A program made the translations under genes and the position numbers. The notes beneath the pieces are model-generated. The model worked only from the letters and a program-made list of their open reading frames with translations, was not told where the DNA came from and made no database searches. Positions 15,149-22,280 of a stretch of DNA of 23,066 bases are shown here, one piece after another (positions within the stretch are counted from its first letter, which is position 1; each line of letters begins with the position of its first letter). This stretch comes from Haemophilus sp. (GTDB taxonomy: Bacteria; Pseudomonadota; Gammaproteobacteria; Enterobacterales; Pasteurellaceae): the NCBI GenBank assembly GCA_019423005.1, contig JAHZCF010000110.1:1-23066 (forward strand), written 5' to 3'.

Positions 15149-15922
15149 TTAAGAATGTGCTGATTTACGTTGTGGACGAACCACTGGCAAACCTGCGCTA
15201 CATTGTAATAATTCAACGTTTACACGATATAAACGATTAATGGTTTCGACTTGTAAAACATGATGAGCATCGCCGACACCTTGCACTTTACCTTCACCAA
15301 GTAAAATCAACTCATCTGAAAATTGAGCGGCAAGGCTTAAATCATGTAATACCATTATAGTAATCAGATTTTTCTGTTTCGTATAGGTGTAAACTTCTTC
15401 TAATAGATTAAGCTGATGATGCATATCTAACGCACTCACCGGCTCGTCCAACATTAAAATTTGTGGCTCACGTAATAAAACCTGGGCAAACATCACCATT
15501 TGACGCTGTCCGCCACTAAGGTTAAGGATATCACGATGGGCTAAATGACCAATGCCTAATTGTGCCATAATACTTGCTGCTTCAGTGAGAAGCTCATCGC
15601 TCACTCGCATCGTTAGACTATCCATTCGTCCCAAAAGGACAACTTCAAGTGCGGTCAAGCTTGCATCTACTCGGCTATCTTGAGGCATATAGCCAATTGG
15701 TTTACGCCAATCCGCTAATTTCGTCCGTTCTAGCTGTTTGCCTTGATAGGTAATTATTCCTTCATGTGGCAATTCACCAAAAATGGTTTTCAGCATGGAG
15801 GATTTTCCCGTGCCGTTTGGTCCTAGTACCGTATAAACTTTACCTTCTTCAAAACGGACATTAATGTGGTCCGCAACGGTGAGATCACCTCGTTTTACCG
15901 TAAGACTTTTTAATTCTAACAT
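15149..15922 (-). CDS. FecE/FepC-type ABC transporter ATPase
   Basis: The 257-residue cytoplasmic ATPase of a metal-chelate importer. It has Walker A GPNGTGKS (34-41), Q-loop MPQDSR (about 79-84), signature LSGGQRQ (135-141), Walker B ILMLDE (155-160) and switch histidine H193 in VLHDLS. The sequence is typical of ferric-siderophore, haem or B12 importer ATPases (FecE, FepC, BtuD). Its start shares a base with the permease stop (15922). One uptake sequence (15647) lies inside. The substrate cannot be told from the ATPase. The related molybdate importer MolBC of H. influenzae belongs to the same broad family and is an alternative; the Fur box argues for iron. Confidence 0.92.
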   Translation of the reverse strand: MLELKSLTVKRGDLTVADHINVRFEEGKVYTVLGPNGTGKSSMLKTIFGELPHEGIITYQGKQLERTKLADWRKPIGYMPQDSRVDASLTALEVVLLGRMDSLTMRVSDELLTEAASIMAQLGIGHLAHRDILNLSGGQRQMVMFAQVLLREPQILMLDEPVSALDMHHQLNLLEEVYTYTKQKNLITIMVLHDLSLAAQFSDELILLGEGKVQGVGDAHHVLQVETINRLYRVNVELLQCSAGLPVVRPQRKSAHS

Positions 15923-16971
15923 TATTGTCCCCGCTTGTTATTTAAAATAATCCAAAAGAAGAAAGGCACCCCAATAAACGAGGTAACAATCCCCACCGGG
16001 AATAATGCACCAGGGATAATGACTTTGGATAATACCGAAGAAAGGGATAAGAATGCGGCACCGACTAACATTGCGCCCGGTAAGAAGAAACGTTGATCTT
16101 CACCAAGCAACATTCGAGCAACATGTGGAGCAACTAAGCCGATAAAGCCAATCACGCCCACGAAACTAATTGCCGTCGCCGTCATCATAGCGACAAGAAC
16201 TAAAACCTTAATACGTAATACTTGTAAATTGATGCCAAGACTCGCTGCACGATCTTCGCCTAAACGAAGTGCGGTCAATTTCCAAAGCTCTTTTGAAAGT
16301 AATGTGACACAAATTGTGGTGACGACAATAATGATGATTAAGCTCTGCCACGTGGCTTTATTTAAACTACCAAATAACCAGAATAGGATTTGTTGCGAGA
16401 CTTCAGGAGCCGAAATAAATTGCACCAATGAAAGTAAGGATTGGAAAATAAAGAGTAATGCAATCCCTACCAACACGAGCATTTCAGAATTAAAACGACG
16501 TTTAGACGCGAACAAGAAAAGAATTCCAGAGGCGAGCATAGTCATGACAAACGCGCCTATTGGTACGGCAACTTGTACGGGCAAACCAAAGCTCCCGAAA
16601 GCAATCACAATAGAAGCACCAAAACCAGCCGCAGCAGCCAATCCTAAAGTATAAGGACTCGCCATCGGGTTATTTAATAAGGTTTGGATCTCGGCCCCAC
16701 CAACAGCCAATGTTGCCCCCACTACAAGCGCCATCAATGCCATGGGTAAACGTAAATTATGCACAATATTGTTTGTCATTTTATCGACTTCACCGATACT
16801 GAATAACGCATTCACGACTTCCGACACGGATAGCATCGCGGGGCCTGTCATCACATCAAGGATAAGACTGACCACGCCAATCACAAGAAAAGATAAAATA
16901 ACAAACCAGCGTTTGCGTTCAAGCTTACGCTGGTTAGCCACAATATCTGCTACAACAGAATTGTTTTTCAT
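15922..16971 (-). CDS. FecCD-family ABC transporter permease
   Basis: A 349-residue inner-membrane protein with about ten hydrophobic helices, of the BtuC/FecCD family that forms the channel for iron chelates, haem or cobalamin. Recognisable family stretches are NLRLPMALMALVVGATLAVGGAEIQTLLNNPMA (given here only as landmarks: R-L-P at about 74-76 and GGAEIQTLL at about 90-98), ASPYTLGLAAAAGFGAS, ALRLGEDRAASLGI with the coupling-helix region, and GFIGLVAPHVAR near the end. Only one permease gene is present, so it should act as a homodimer. It is 15 bases downstream of the binding-protein gene and overlaps the ATPase by one base. Confidence 0.92.
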   Translation of the reverse strand: MKNNSVVADIVANQRKLERKRWFVILSFLVIGVVSLILDVMTGPAMLSVSEVVNALFSIGEVDKMTNNIVHNLRLPMALMALVVGATLAVGGAEIQTLLNNPMASPYTLGLAAAAGFGASIVIAFGSFGLPVQVAVPIGAFVMTMLASGILFLFASKRRFNSEMLVLVGIALLFIFQSLLSLVQFISAPEVSQQILFWLFGSLNKATWQSLIIIIVVTTICVTLLSKELWKLTALRLGEDRAASLGINLQVLRIKVLVLVAMMTATAISFVGVIGFIGLVAPHVARMLLGEDQRFFLPGAMLVGAAFLSLSSVLSKVIIPGALFPVGIVTSFIGVPFFFWIILNNKRGQ

Positions 16972-16986
16972 TGATTAACGTTTCCC

Positions 16987-18102
16987 TTATTTAGTTTCAG
17001 GGAAAAGATAAATCGTACCTTCCGGTGTTACCGGTAAGTAGTTTTTATAGAAGTTTAAGTAAGTTTGTTGCGGATCTAAATCTTTAAACAGATCAGGATA
17101 AGCCGCTTTAGCTACAAACTGAACAGAAGCACTGTCTGATAAAGTACGAGAGTTCGCATGATAGGCTGCATAAACACGATTATTTTTCACTGCCGGTAAT
17201 TCAGCCCATCCGGCACGATGTTTGAATGCATTTAAACGACGTTCCGCTTCCGCTTTTTCAATACCAAAGCCCATTACCATACCGTCTTGATTTTTCTTCA
17301 ATTCAGTTTCACGGCCTGTAATAATAATCGCATCCGGTTTCGCGGCTAATACTTTTTCAGCAGCTAATGTACCCCATTTACCAATTTCTGCAGGAGCAAC
17401 GTTTTCTGCGCCTACAAGGCTAATCATTGAGCCCCACATACTTGAGAAGAATGTCATCCCTTGTTCAGCTGGGCCACCACGACCGAACTCTACATACACT
17501 TTCGGTTGTTTTGCTAATTTTGCATTTTTAACCGTCGTTTGAATATATTCTACGATATCTTTGTATTCTTTCGCCATTTTCGCGGCACGATCTTTCTGCC
17601 CCGTCAATTGGCCAATAATTTCCGTTGATTTGATGTGTTTATCTAAGGTTTGAGCGTTGTAATCTAATACAACAATTGGAATACCCGCTTCATTGATAGC
17701 ATCTAAATCAGATCCTAGCATTTCGTACTGCCAATCAGCTAAGACTAAAAGATCAGGGTTTAATGAAAGCACTTTTTCCACAGAGAATGTGCCTTCCTCT
17801 ACTTCACCCACATCATCTAGTTGATTCAATTTTGGCACAGCTTTACTAAATAACTCCCAGCTTGCTGGAGCCCAAGAAGACCATACTTTCTTAGAAAAAC
17901 CGACAACGTTATCTAACGCTTTATCACCACCAACTGCCATATAATCTTGGTAATAGAAACCAAGCACCACGCGTTTTGCCGGTAAATCAACAGTGACTTC
18001 ACGATCAAGTATATCTTTTACTTTCACGGGATCAGCATTGGCAAAACCTGCAGTTAAACCAAGAATAGTGGCAATCGCTAAAGTTGAAAAACGTCTTTTC
18101 AT
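16987..18102 (-). CDS. Periplasmic metal-chelate binding protein (FepB/BtuF type, PF01497-like)
   Basis: This 371-residue protein has a signal peptide ending GFANA-DPVKV (residues 1-23) and the two-lobed layout of class III binding proteins joined by a long helix: KDILDREVTVDLPAKRVV at the front, the FSVEKVLSLNPDLLVLADW motif and EIIGQLTGQKDRAAKMAKEY around the hinge helix. It would bind a ferric or other metal chelate and deliver it to the FecCD-type permease. AGGAG lies nine bases before the ATG. A near-perfect Fur box is about 40 bases upstream, so the operon (binding protein, permease, ATPase, cupredoxin) should be induced by iron shortage. Ligand unknown; siderophore, haem and molybdate-type substrates are all possible. 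No outer-membrane receptor gene is in the window. Confidence 0.9.
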   Translation of the reverse strand: MKRRFSTLAIATILGLTAGFANADPVKVKDILDREVTVDLPAKRVVLGFYYQDYMAVGGDKALDNVVGFSKKVWSSWAPASWELFSKAVPKLNQLDDVGEVEEGTFSVEKVLSLNPDLLVLADWQYEMLGSDLDAINEAGIPIVVLDYNAQTLDKHIKSTEIIGQLTGQKDRAAKMAKEYKDIVEYIQTTVKNAKLAKQPKVYVEFGRGGPAEQGMTFFSSMWGSMISLVGAENVAPAEIGKWGTLAAEKVLAAKPDAIIITGRETELKKNQDGMVMGFGIEKAEAERRLNAFKHRAGWAELPAVKNNRVYAAYHANSRTLSDSASVQFVAKAAYPDLFKDLDPQQTYLNFYKNYLPVTPEGTIYLFPETK

Positions 18103-18138
18103 AAGAAAAATCTCCTGAGTAAAATCAAATAATTTAAA

Positions 18139-18153
18139 TGATAATAATTATTA
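18139..18153 (-). promoter_or_regulatory. Fur box of the metal-chelate transporter operon
   Basis: TGATAATAATTATTA matches the Fur consensus TGATAATNATTATCA at 13 of 14 defined positions, inside a longer A/T-rich dyad. It is 37 bases upstream of the binding-protein ATG. This is the best regulatory match in the window. The exact -35/-10 could not be placed with confidence. Confidence 0.8.
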
Positions 18154-18201
18154 ATACGAATAATAGCGAAAACGATTGCTAAATTCAACTCAGGCGTTTA
18201 A

Positions 18202-19341
18202 TTATTCTTCGTAAGCTTCGTCAGTTAACGTTTTTAAGAATGCTTCTAACGCATTAATCTCTTCATCTGTTAGCGGTTTTGCTTTTAAAACATCAGGATT
18301 AATGGTTTGAGCATATTCGGCTTTATCCCACGCTTTCCCTGTTTCAGGATTCACTTTACGATTAGGATTATTGAAACTGTCTTTAAATAGTAAAACGGTT
18401 TTTAAATCGCGGAAAACACCGTTATGCATATAAGGCGCAGTGACACCAATGTTACGCAAAGTTGGTACTTTAAATTTACCTTTTTGCTTTTTATCACCTT
18501 TCACCATCGGATTATCCAATAGTCCATTATCTACAAAATCTGCAGCTAATTTATTGTGCTTAATTAATTCTTGGTTACTTGGTACGCCAATATTGTAATA
18601 ACGATAATTCGTAAAGGTTTCTTTTACTGAATTCGCTTCACTTGATTGGTGGCAGTTACTACAATTTGTGCGTGTTTTATCAAAAAATAATGCCTTACCT
18701 TCGGCTTCAAGTGCGGTCAATTTTGCTTCACCTTTTAAAGCTCGATCATATTTTGAAGAGAATGGCGCAAATAATTCCTGTTTTTCGAACTCGCCAATGG
18801 CTTTTTCCATGATGGCATAAATCTTGTCGGTATCTGCCCAAATGCTTTCACCATAAAGATCCGTAATAGGTTTGTAATAGGTCGGATCTGCTTTTAAACG
18901 TTCAACAATGGCTTTTTTGTCCGGCATGCCCATTTCCACAGGGTTTACTGGTGGCCCACCTGCTTGCTCAGCTAAATCTTTCGCTCGACCATCCCAGAAC
19001 TGTCCGCCTACATAATCTTTAATTTTTTTATCAAAATGAAAATCCGGAGAGAACATCGCATAAAGCGCAGTATTGGCATTGCGATTACCATGAAGATGAG
19101 GATTATCCCCTTCTGAGACCATTTGATTTGCAGAATTCTTACGTTGATCCACAAAGGCGGTATCTGGGCTATGGCAAGTCGAACAACTTTGTGTTTTATT
19201 AAAAGAAATAGACTTATCAAAAAACAGCACTTCACCCAGTGCTTTATAGTCCAATTCTTTTTTTGCTGCTTGATCAGCCAATGCATAATTACTCTGCATC
19301 AAAGGTGCAAACAGTAAAATAGAAAGCCATTTTTTTTGCAT
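18202..19341 (-). CDS. Di-haem cytochrome c peroxidase (CcpA/MauG family)
   Basis: This periplasmic enzyme reduces hydrogen peroxide with electrons from small cytochromes or cupredoxins. The 379-residue protein has a signal peptide (to about LA-DQ, residue 22) and two covalent haem sites, C53-S-T-C56-H57 and C227-S-N-C230-H231, in the two-domain order of the family. Other landmarks are GGQFWDGRA (112-120) and VPTLRNIGVTAPYMHNG (292-308), where M305 sits in the place near the second haem. It is about 40 residues longer than common CcpA enzymes. ATG codons at 19344 and 19341 both follow GGAG; the second has better spacing (six bases). Its upstream neighbour mltB ends in a terminator. An uptake sequence (18709) is inside. 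Confidence 0.92.
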   Translation of the reverse strand: MQKKWLSILLFAPLMQSNYALADQAAKKELDYKALGEVLFFDKSISFNKTQSCSTCHSPDTAFVDQRKNSANQMVSEGDNPHLHGNRNANTALYAMFSPDFHFDKKIKDYVGGQFWDGRAKDLAEQAGGPPVNPVEMGMPDKKAIVERLKADPTYYKPITDLYGESIWADTDKIYAIMEKAIGEFEKQELFAPFSSKYDRALKGEAKLTALEAEGKALFFDKTRTNCSNCHQSSEANSVKETFTNYRYYNIGVPSNQELIKHNKLAADFVDNGLLDNPMVKGDKKQKGKFKVPTLRNIGVTAPYMHNGVFRDLKTVLLFKDSFNNPNRKVNPETGKAWDKAEYAQTINPDVLKAKPLTDEEINALEAFLKTLTDEAYEE

Positions 19342-19361
19342 CATGTTCTCCAAATATTCAA

Positions 19362-19367
19362 ATTATA
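19362..19367 (-). promoter_or_regulatory. Possible -10 box of the peroxidase gene
   Basis: The minus strand reads TATAAT about 20 bases before the start codon, just downstream of the mltB terminator. No good -35 is found at the right distance, so an activator may be needed or the real promoter is elsewhere. Confidence 0.3.
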
Positions 19368-19403
19368 GATAAAAAATAATCCAACAAAGCTTTGTTGGAT
19401 TAT
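19368..19403 (-). terminator. Terminator after mltB (28-base perfect palindrome)
   Basis: ATAATCCAACAAAG is followed immediately by its exact reverse complement, CTTTGTTGGATTAT (19376-19403). On the minus strand the hairpin is followed by TTTTTTAT, making a good rho-independent terminator 18 bases after the mltB stop. Confidence 0.85.
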
Positions 19404-19420
19404 AAAAGGAAAATAATTTT

Positions 19421-20539
19421 CTACAAGCCGGTGGCCATCTTAATGCGATCAGCAAACATACCGATGCTCACGCCGAAGTAATTTGATTTGTTCCAATCTA
19501 AAATCGTGCGGTAGTTATTGGAGACTAAGAATGCACGCCCAACTTCTTTATCTGGGCGAACTAGCCAAAGATCGGCTTGCGAAAGCGCGGCAAGTTTATC
19601 TTGTTCTTGTTGGCTAAAGCTCGCTAAAGTGACACCTTTAGACTGCCAGTCGCTGAGTGAACGTGCTTTATTCTTCTCAATACCAGAAAGCGATAAATCT
19701 AATGGTTGATTTAATGTTACTTCTACACCCCAAGGCAATTTGTTATCCCAACCTACAGTGTGGAGATAATTTGCAATTGAAGCAAACGCATCAAATTGGT
19801 TCGTCCAAATGTCCTTCACACCATCATTATTGCCATCTGCTGCATAATTTAAGAATGCACTTGGCATGAATTGGGTTTGCCCCATTGCACCCGCCCAAGA
19901 ACCTAACATTCTGTGGCGTTGAATATGATCACGTTCTAACATCTTCATCGCATTCACAAATTCTTTGCTAAATAAGGCTTCACGTCTGCCATCAAAGGCT
20001 AATGTGGCTAAAGCTGATAGTACATCATAGCTACCTTGATAATAGCCAAAACTACTTTCCATACCCCATAAAGCAAGAATATATTCTTGTTGAACGCCAT
20101 AGCGTTGGCTTGCTTGTTGTAATGGCGCTTGGACTTCCCAATAACGCTCTTCGGCAATATCCACTTTGTTTTGGGTCAGTACTTTATTCAAATAATTCGT
20201 TGTACCGTTTGGATTCGGTAACTGTGGTTGATCCGCATTACGCTGACTTCTACCCGCTTGAGCACGATCCAAATCTACAGCCTTTTGCATATATTGAATA
20301 TTATTTTGTGCATTCAATACTGACAACGATACGCCTTCAGCAGCCGCTTTACCTTTTAAGAACTGAACATAATCATTAAAGTTATCTAAAGTTCTTGGTT
20401 TGCTATAAACAGCATTACTGCTTACTGACGGAATACTTTTAGTGGATGACGTTGTCGTTGTTGTCGTATTACTTGAACAACCCGCCAATAAAAGCGCGGT
20501 CGATAATGCAGTCATTTTTAACGTTGAGATTAAATTCAT
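19421..20539 (-). CDS. mltB: Membrane-bound lytic murein transglycosylase B
   Basis: MltB cleaves the glycan strands of peptidoglycan in the periplasm, leaving 1,6-anhydro-muramyl ends. The 372-residue protein is a lipoprotein (MNLISTLKMTALSTALLLAGC, lipidated C21) with a Thr/Ser-rich linker. The catalytic glutamate is E161 in ALWGMESSFG. Family 103 landmarks follow: YDVLSALATLAFDGRR, GSWAGAMGQTQFMPS, the DGNNDGVKDIW loop that binds calcium in E. coli Slt35, and ANYLHTVGW. The frame opens at 20563, but AAGGA six bases before the ATG at 20539 and the lipoprotein signal fix that start. It lies 33 bases after a glycosyltransferase gene on the same strand, so it may be co-transcribed with the polysaccharide genes. 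Confidence 0.95.
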   Translation of the reverse strand: MNLISTLKMTALSTALLLAGCSSNTTTTTTSSTKSIPSVSSNAVYSKPRTLDNFNDYVQFLKGKAAAEGVSLSVLNAQNNIQYMQKAVDLDRAQAGRSQRNADQPQLPNPNGTTNYLNKVLTQNKVDIAEERYWEVQAPLQQASQRYGVQQEYILALWGMESSFGYYQGSYDVLSALATLAFDGRREALFSKEFVNAMKMLERDHIQRHRMLGSWAGAMGQTQFMPSAFLNYAADGNNDGVKDIWTNQFDAFASIANYLHTVGWDNKLPWGVEVTLNQPLDLSLSGIEKNKARSLSDWQSKGVTLASFSQQEQDKLAALSQADLWLVRPDKEVGRAFLVSNNYRTILDWNKSNYFGVSIGMFADRIKMATGL

Positions 20540-20572
20540 TTCTTTTCCTTTTTTAATTATCAAAATATCGCA

Positions 20573-21376
20573 TTATTTGCGTAAAAATTGGTTATAAACA
20601 GCTTTCAATAATGAGGTTGGTAATAAGCGAGAACCTGAACGCAAGGCAAAGGTGAATAGGCCAGAAAATAAACCTTGAATACCTAAGCGATGTTTCAATT
20701 TAAATAAACGCCATTCTGCTTTCGCTTGGTTTAAACCTCGACGACGCCCTACCATGCCATTGCCCACGCGGGCATAAACTAAAATATCTGGCAAGTTTGC
20801 CACTTTTTGTCCTTGTGCTATGAGCTTAATCCACAGGTAATAATCTTCCTGTAAATCTTCATATCCACCACAATTAATGACCGCACTTTTTTGATACGCC
20901 ACCGTCATGTGATTGAACGGACAACGTTTTTGCGTAAATTTAACGATATCTTGTGCATCAGTCGGTACGTTACGATATGCCACGATGTCTTGAATATTTT
21001 CGCCAAACTCAGCAATCTGCCCACCGAAAATAATCGTATCCGGATGTTGCTCAATAAACGCCACTTGTTTTGCAAAACGCTCTGGCACACAAATATCATC
21101 GGTATCCATACGGAATACCCAATCGTGTGAACAATGTTTCAATCCTTCATTGAGCGCTTTACCTAACCCTAAATTTTTTGGCAATTTCACTAAGTTTAAA
21201 GGTAATTTTGTTTCGAATTCAGAAACCACGGCTTCCAATTCAGGTGTGACAGCGCCGTCAAATACCAACACGATCTCATCTGCAGGATGGGTTTGAGCCA
21301 CTAGACTTTCAAAACATTCTCTTAAATATTGTGGATTTTCCTTAATGTATAAGGACATTAAAACTGAAAATTTCAT
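20573..21376 (-). CDS. Family 2 glycosyltransferase (AmsE-like)
   Basis: A 267-residue cytoplasmic, membrane-associated enzyme that adds a sugar from a nucleotide donor to a lipid-linked or lipooligosaccharide acceptor. The GT-A fold is clear: FSVLMSLYIKENPQYLRECFESL at the front, an acidic strand ending IVLVFDGA (nucleotide binding), and the metal-binding D91-T-D-D94 in FRMDTDDICVPERF. The later stretch QEDYYLWIKLIAQG contains the probable catalytic ED motif. The closest type is AmsE of amylovoran synthesis. Sugar specificity cannot be read from the sequence. It lies 22 bases after the second glycosyltransferase and before mltB. Confidence 0.9.
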   Translation of the reverse strand: MKFSVLMSLYIKENPQYLRECFESLVAQTHPADEIVLVFDGAVTPELEAVVSEFETKLPLNLVKLPKNLGLGKALNEGLKHCSHDWVFRMDTDDICVPERFAKQVAFIEQHPDTIIFGGQIAEFGENIQDIVAYRNVPTDAQDIVKFTQKRCPFNHMTVAYQKSAVINCGGYEDLQEDYYLWIKLIAQGQKVANLPDILVYARVGNGMVGRRRGLNQAKAEWRLFKLKHRLGIQGLFSGLFTFALRSGSRLLPTSLLKAVYNQFLRK

Positions 21377-21398
21377 ACTTCTCTATCTAATAAGTTAT

Positions 21399-22280
21399 CT
21401 ACATAAATCGCTTCAAATTAATTGCCAATTTAGGTGAAATTAAAACCACAAAGGCAATGACTAGCTGCTTAATACTTTTCGTTAATTTAAAAATTTCAAA
21501 ATAGTAAAAAGCCGCTTTACGGGATAAATTCATAATATGTGGGTAAGCCAACATATATTGTGCGTTGATGGCAAAATTCTTTTCTTGTTCTGCCGTTTTC
21601 ACATAATGTTCACGGATATAATCAATCGCTTTTTGCGTATTAGTGGTATCTGTTGATACGCTAGAACGCTTGGTATGGAACGTACAATAAGTCAACGGCT
21701 CTGCCACTTTGTACGGCTTAAACGTTGGATCTTGTACAAGCTTCAGCAAGAAATCATAATCTTCCAAGGAACGAAGTGCGGTCGATAATCCACCAATTTT
21801 TAAAAACAGATCTTTTTTCACCCCAATCATCGGCATACCACCGATTTTATTTGCCAGTAAAATTCGCTCTACGCTAATCTCTTGCGGCTCAATCGGGTTA
21901 GTCACATAGCTAAAACCTTCATTCACCATTTCACATTTAGCTGGATGGTAAACAAAGTTAACATCGGTATGCTCGGTAATCACATCAGCTAATTTCTGAC
22001 ATTTATCATTTGCAAAACGATCGTCATCATCAAGGAATAACAACCATTCACTACCGGCATTTCTTGCCCCGATATTACGGCTTTCTGCCGCCCCTTGATT
22101 GGTTTCGTTACGAATCACTTTAACTGCAAATGGATATGATTGTGTTACTTCAACGGGTTCTTTTGAGCAATCATCCACAATCACCACATCAAAATTATAG
22201 GCGGTCTGCTTGGTTAAACTTTCCAATAAAGCAGGAATTTCTTCTTTGCGATTATAAGAAGGCACGATGATACTAAACAT
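21399..22280 (-). CDS. Family 2 glycosyltransferase
   Basis: A 293-residue GT-A glycosyltransferase. It begins MFSIIVPSYNRKEEIPALLESL and has the nucleotide-binding strand VVIVDDCS (32-39), the NQGAAESRNIGARNAGSEW segment, and the metal-binding D84-DDD87 in LFLDDDDRFAND. SLEDYDFLLKLV holds the probable catalytic ED. The frame opens at 22331, but AAGGAG seven bases before the ATG at 22280 decides the start, and that ATG overlaps the upstream stop by eight bases, so the two genes are translationally coupled. It is one of two glycosyltransferases that would extend a repeat unit or oligosaccharide. Acceptor and sugar unknown. Confidence 0.9.
   Translation of the reverse strand: MFSIIVPSYNRKEEIPALLESLTKQTAYNFDVVIVDDCSKEPVEVTQSYPFAVKVIRNETNQGAAESRNIGARNAGSEWLLFLDDDDRFANDKCQKLADVITEHTDVNFVYHPAKCEMVNEGFSYVTNPIEPQEISVERILLANKIGGMPMIGVKKDLFLKIGGLSTALRSLEDYDFLLKLVQDPTFKPYKVAEPLTYCTFHTKRSSVSTDTTNTQKAIDYIREHYVKTAEQEKNFAINAQYMLAYPHIMNLSRKAAFYYFEIFKLTKSIKQLVIAFVVLISPKLAINLKRFM

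Larger units (their letters stand above)
52..21782. repeat. Haemophilus-type DNA uptake signal sequences (19 perfect 9-mer cores)
   Basis: AAGTGCGGT starts at 2233, 6697, 8079, 9731, 12260, 14289, 15647, 16267, 18709 and 21774. Its complement ACCGCACTT starts at 52, 759, 2262, 4938, 8173, 9474, 11861, 12920 and 20880. Most carry the extended TCA/TGA side. These short repeats mark DNA for uptake by naturally competent Haemophilus-group cells. Nearly all lie inside genes. One variant with a single mismatch (ACCGCACTG) lies in mrcB near 3950. The count was made by eye. Confidence 0.93.

Noticed and set aside
15136..15216. Longer N-terminus for the cupredoxin reaching into the ATPase gene
   Set aside because: It would bury the signal peptide and overlap the ATPase; a good ribosome site precedes the ATG at 15135.
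19376..19403. 28-base perfect palindrome considered as a recombination or operator site
   Set aside because: The T run after it on the minus strand and its place 18 bases past the mltB stop make a terminator the simpler reading.
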